A stretch of DNA of 56,809 nucleotides, from positions 1 to 56,809 of the forward strand of contig CAMCUB010000022.1 of assembly GCA_945878845.1 (NCBI GenBank), written 5' to 3'. Of the stretch, positions 53,896 through 56,809 are shown in pieces. This DNA is from Erythrobacter sanguineus (lineage in GTDB: Bacteria; Pseudomonadota; Alphaproteobacteria; Sphingomonadales; Sphingomonadaceae). How positions within the stretch are numbered: the first letter of the stretch is position 1; each line of letters begins with the position of its first letter. The translations under genes were made by a program, and so were the position numbers. The notes beneath the pieces were generated by a model. It was not told the origin of the DNA. It was given only the letters and a program-made list of their open reading frames with translations, and did not search any database.

Positions 53896-55341
53896 TCATG
53901 TCGGAAACTCCGCAAGTCCGAACGGCCGCGCGAGGGGATCCCCTTCCCCCGAGGCAGGTTGGCGCTGGTAGCCCACGAGGGGCCCGATGGCGGCAAGGCC
54001 GGCCAGAAGCAGCGCGATTTCGAGAATATAGACAGTGCCGTAGCCGGTGGCGCGCATCGCCATGCTGGCGGCGGCATCATTGCTCTGGAGCAGCGCCGCG
54101 ACCGCATCGCGCAGCAGGCCGCCGACCGCGATGCCGAGACCTGCACAGCTGGCTTGCACCGCGCCCCATGCGCCCAGCGCGAGGCCCGCAGTCTCGCCCT
54201 CGGCAAGGTTCATCGCTTCCATCAGCGTGCCGACCGAGAACAGCCCGAGGCCGACCCCGATCCCCATCGCGCCGGCATAAAGCATCAGCGGCGCGGCAAA
54301 GGGCCCGGAAAACAGCACGATCAGGAAGGCGTTGATGCCGACCACCAGCCCCGCGCCCGCGAGCCGCAGCGGGTCCCACCCGCGCGAGAGCGCTCGGCCG
54401 GAGAGCATGAAGCCGCACAGCGATCCGAAGGCCCAGGCCCCGGTAAGGCCCGTGGTCGCTCCGACCGACAGGCCGAGAATCTCGCCGCCATAGGGCTCGA
54501 GCAGCGCGTCCTGCATGGCAAAGCCCGCCGCCCCGATGCCGATCGCGGTCAGCAGCCGCGCGTTGCGGCCGCTCTTCACGAAATCGTTCCACAGCTGCGA
54601 AAAGCTCGGCGCGCCGGGCTGCTTGCCCTTGGTGACGGCCGGGTTGCGCGCTTCCTGCTTCCAGATCGCGATCACGTTGATCACGATCGTCAGCACCGCG
54701 CAGCCCTGGATCACCTGCACCAGCTTTGTGTTCGTGAAATCCGCCAGCACGCCGCCGATCACGAAGGCGGAGAACATCATGCCGACCAGCAGCATCACGT
54801 AGTGCAGCGCCACGGCGCGTGCGCGCTTGTCTTCGGGCGCAAGGTCGGAAACCAGCGCAAGACCGGCGGTCTGGGTGGTGTGGAAGCCGACGCCGGTCAG
54901 CAGGAACGAGGCCGCCGCGGCAATCATGCCGAGCGTGAAATTGTCCTCGCCCTTCAACAGCAGCAGCGCGAAGGGCATGATCGCCAGCCCGCCGAACTGC
55001 ATCATCGAACCGAACCAGATATAGGGCACCCGCCGCCAGCCGAGCACTGAGCGGTGGGTGTCGGACTTGTGCCCGATCAGCGCGCGGAACGGCGCGGCCA
55101 GCAGCGGCACCGCAATCAGCATCGCGACCAGCCAGGTGGGCGTGCCGAGCTCGACCACCATCACCCGGTTGAGCGTGCCGTTGAGCAGCACCGTCGCCAT
55201 GCCGACGCTGAACTGGAACAGCGACAGGCGCAGCAGGCGCGGCAGGGGCAGGTCAGTGCTCGCCGCGTCCGCAAATGGGAGCAGCCGGAACATGAGTTCG
55301 GCAAAGCTCTGCGGAGCATCAGGGCGAGCGGGAGAGTTCAT
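53896..55341 (-). CDS. lhaA: Light-harvesting 1 assembly protein LhaA (PucC family)
   Basis: A 481-residue, 12-helix major-facilitator-type membrane protein of the BCD/PucC family. Features: LPRLLRLSLFQFSVGMATVLLNGTLNRVMVVELGTP, APFRALIGHKSDTHRSVLGWRRVPYIWFGSMMQFGG, FHTTQTAGLALVSDLAPEDKRARAVALHYVMLLVGMM and LLEPYGGEILGLSVGATTGLTG. It is thought to deliver pigment or stabilise LH1 assembly. It overlaps bchM by 4 nt. Position between bchM and puhA makes lhaA, not pucC, the best name. Confidence 0.93.
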   Translation of the reverse strand: MNSPARPDAPQSFAELMFRLLPFADAASTDLPLPRLLRLSLFQFSVGMATVLLNGTLNRVMVVELGTPTWLVAMLIAVPLLAAPFRALIGHKSDTHRSVLGWRRVPYIWFGSMMQFGGLAIMPFALLLLKGEDNFTLGMIAAAASFLLTGVGFHTTQTAGLALVSDLAPEDKRARAVALHYVMLLVGMMFSAFVIGGVLADFTNTKLVQVIQGCAVLTIVINVIAIWKQEARNPAVTKGKQPGAPSFSQLWNDFVKSGRNARLLTAIGIGAAGFAMQDALLEPYGGEILGLSVGATTGLTGAWAFGSLCGFMLSGRALSRGWDPLRLAGAGLVVGINAFLIVLFSGPFAAPLMLYAGAMGIGVGLGLFSVGTLMEAMNLAEGETAGLALGAWGAVQASCAGLGIAVGGLLRDAVAALLQSNDAAASMAMRATGYGTVYILEIALLLAGLAAIGPLVGYQRQPASGEGDPLARPFGLAEFPT

Positions 55342-56041
55342 CCGTGCCGCACCAGTTCCAGTGCCTGCGAGGTGTAGAACCCGGAGGAAATGCGCTGCGT
55401 GCGGCCGATGCTCCAGCCATTGAGGCGCGCAAGGCGCTCGCGCAGATCGCCTTCGGCGACCGGCACGATGGCGGGCGAGCGGTCGGACTTGGGGAAGGCC
55501 TTGCCGACAGTGTGCATCGCGGCGAGCAGCGTGGTGCGCGGGGCGAAGGTGAACAGGATCGAGCCCGTGGTGCGCTGTGCCAGCTTGGCGAGCGCGGCGA
55601 CGAGATCGGCGGGCTCGTAATGGATCAGCGAATCCATCGCCACCACATGGGCGAAGGTGCCCAGATCAGGATCGAGCATGTCGCCCGAACGCCAGTCGAT
55701 CCGCCCGTGGCCGATGAACGAAGGCGTGCGCTCGCGCGCGACCTCGACCAGCCCTGCGGCCACATCGATTCCGGTGACTTCCGCGCCCCGGCAGGCGGCC
55801 GCGACCGCGAGCGAGCCAGTGCCGCAGCCCGCATCGAGCAGGCGGGTGCGCCGCAGATCGGTCGGCAGCCAGTCCAGCAGCGTGGTGCGCATCGCGTCGC
55901 GACCCGCGCGCACCGTCGCGCGGATGCCGCTGACCTTGGCGTCGGAGGTGAGATCGATCCACGCCTGACGCGCGGTGCTGTCGAAATAGGTCGCCAGCGC
56001 CTCGCGGCGGTCGTCATACTCGGAAGGGTTGCGGCTCGCCA

Positions 56042-56042
<1 letters not shown>
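55338..56042 (-). CDS. bchM: Magnesium-protoporphyrin IX methyltransferase
   Basis: A 234-residue SAM-dependent methyltransferase that esterifies the ring C propionate of Mg-protoporphyrin IX, giving the AcsF substrate. Motifs: FDSTARQAWIDLTSDAKVSGIRATVRAGRDAMR, SAM-binding LLDAGCGTGSLAVAAACRGAEVTGIDVA and FAHVVAMDSLIHYEP. The start at 56042 overlaps the bchL stop by 1 nt (TAATG); the frame upstream is shadow. Confidence 0.95.

Positions 56043-56809
<767 letters not shown>

Overview
The window is a high-GC alphaproteobacterial chromosome segment, most likely from an aerobic anoxygenic phototroph of the Sphingomonadales (Erythrobacter/Porphyrobacter type). The evidence is a photosynthesis cluster in the order bchL-bchM-lhaA-puhA-puhB-puhC-orf-acsF-puhE-hemA, the aerobic cyclase acsF, a TonB-dependent receptor locus with tryptophan-halogenase-like flavoproteins, and an EcfG-type general-stress promoter. 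No rRNA, tRNA, CRISPR array, prophage or insertion sequence was recognised.

Layout. 1-4.4 kb: valS (3' end cut by the window edge) diverges from an Mla-type lipid transport operon (mlaE-mlaF-mlaD-lipoprotein). 4.6-8.4 kb: a tightly overlapping minus-strand housekeeping operon (crcB, rluA-type pseudouridine synthase, PaiB-like flavoprotein, HAD phosphatase, small membrane protein, ATP12 chaperone). 8.6-17.8 kb: rpsU, a membrane FKBP, gatC-gatA and gatB separated by two micro-genes and an acyltransferase, then a hypothetical gene, a hydrolase, trmL, and a lower-GC secreted-protein gene joined to the 5'-truncated remnant of another gene. 17.8-22.1 kb: a minus-strand tripartite exporter operon (ABC protein, HlyD adaptor, TolC) in which the ABC protein has lost every recognisable ATPase motif. 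22.3-29.2 kb: two flavin disulfide-reductase-like genes (one fused to a TVP38/VTT membrane domain), a CNT nucleoside transporter, a CDP-alcohol phosphotransferase, a DUF1499 protein, and a lipoprotein cytochrome c behind an EcfG-like promoter.

29.2-46.4 kb is an alpha-glucan utilisation locus. It has a TonB-dependent receptor, two tryptophan-halogenase paralogues, a DUF6445 protein, a LacI regulator, three GH13 enzymes, a GH97 alpha-glucosidase and an MFS sugar porter. The likely route is outer-membrane uptake of maltodextrins, periplasmic hydrolysis by exported GH13 and GH97 enzymes, inner-membrane import by the MFS carrier, and cytoplasmic cleavage by a signal-less GH13 glucosidase. Near-identical 18-bp TTGCAA palindromes in this locus are candidate LacI operators. 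The role of the halogenase-like enzymes is the main unexplained biology here. 46.5-48.2 kb encodes an exported DUF885 protein with an altered metal motif.

48.3-56.8 kb is the photosynthesis cluster, read on the minus strand with overlapping or closely spaced genes and ending at hemA and a strong terminator; bchL is cut by the window edge at its P-loop. Structural oddities include a two-copy intergenic element (4438-4576 and 34817-34963), both times between convergent genes, and a 34-bp-arm palindrome between gatC and gatA.
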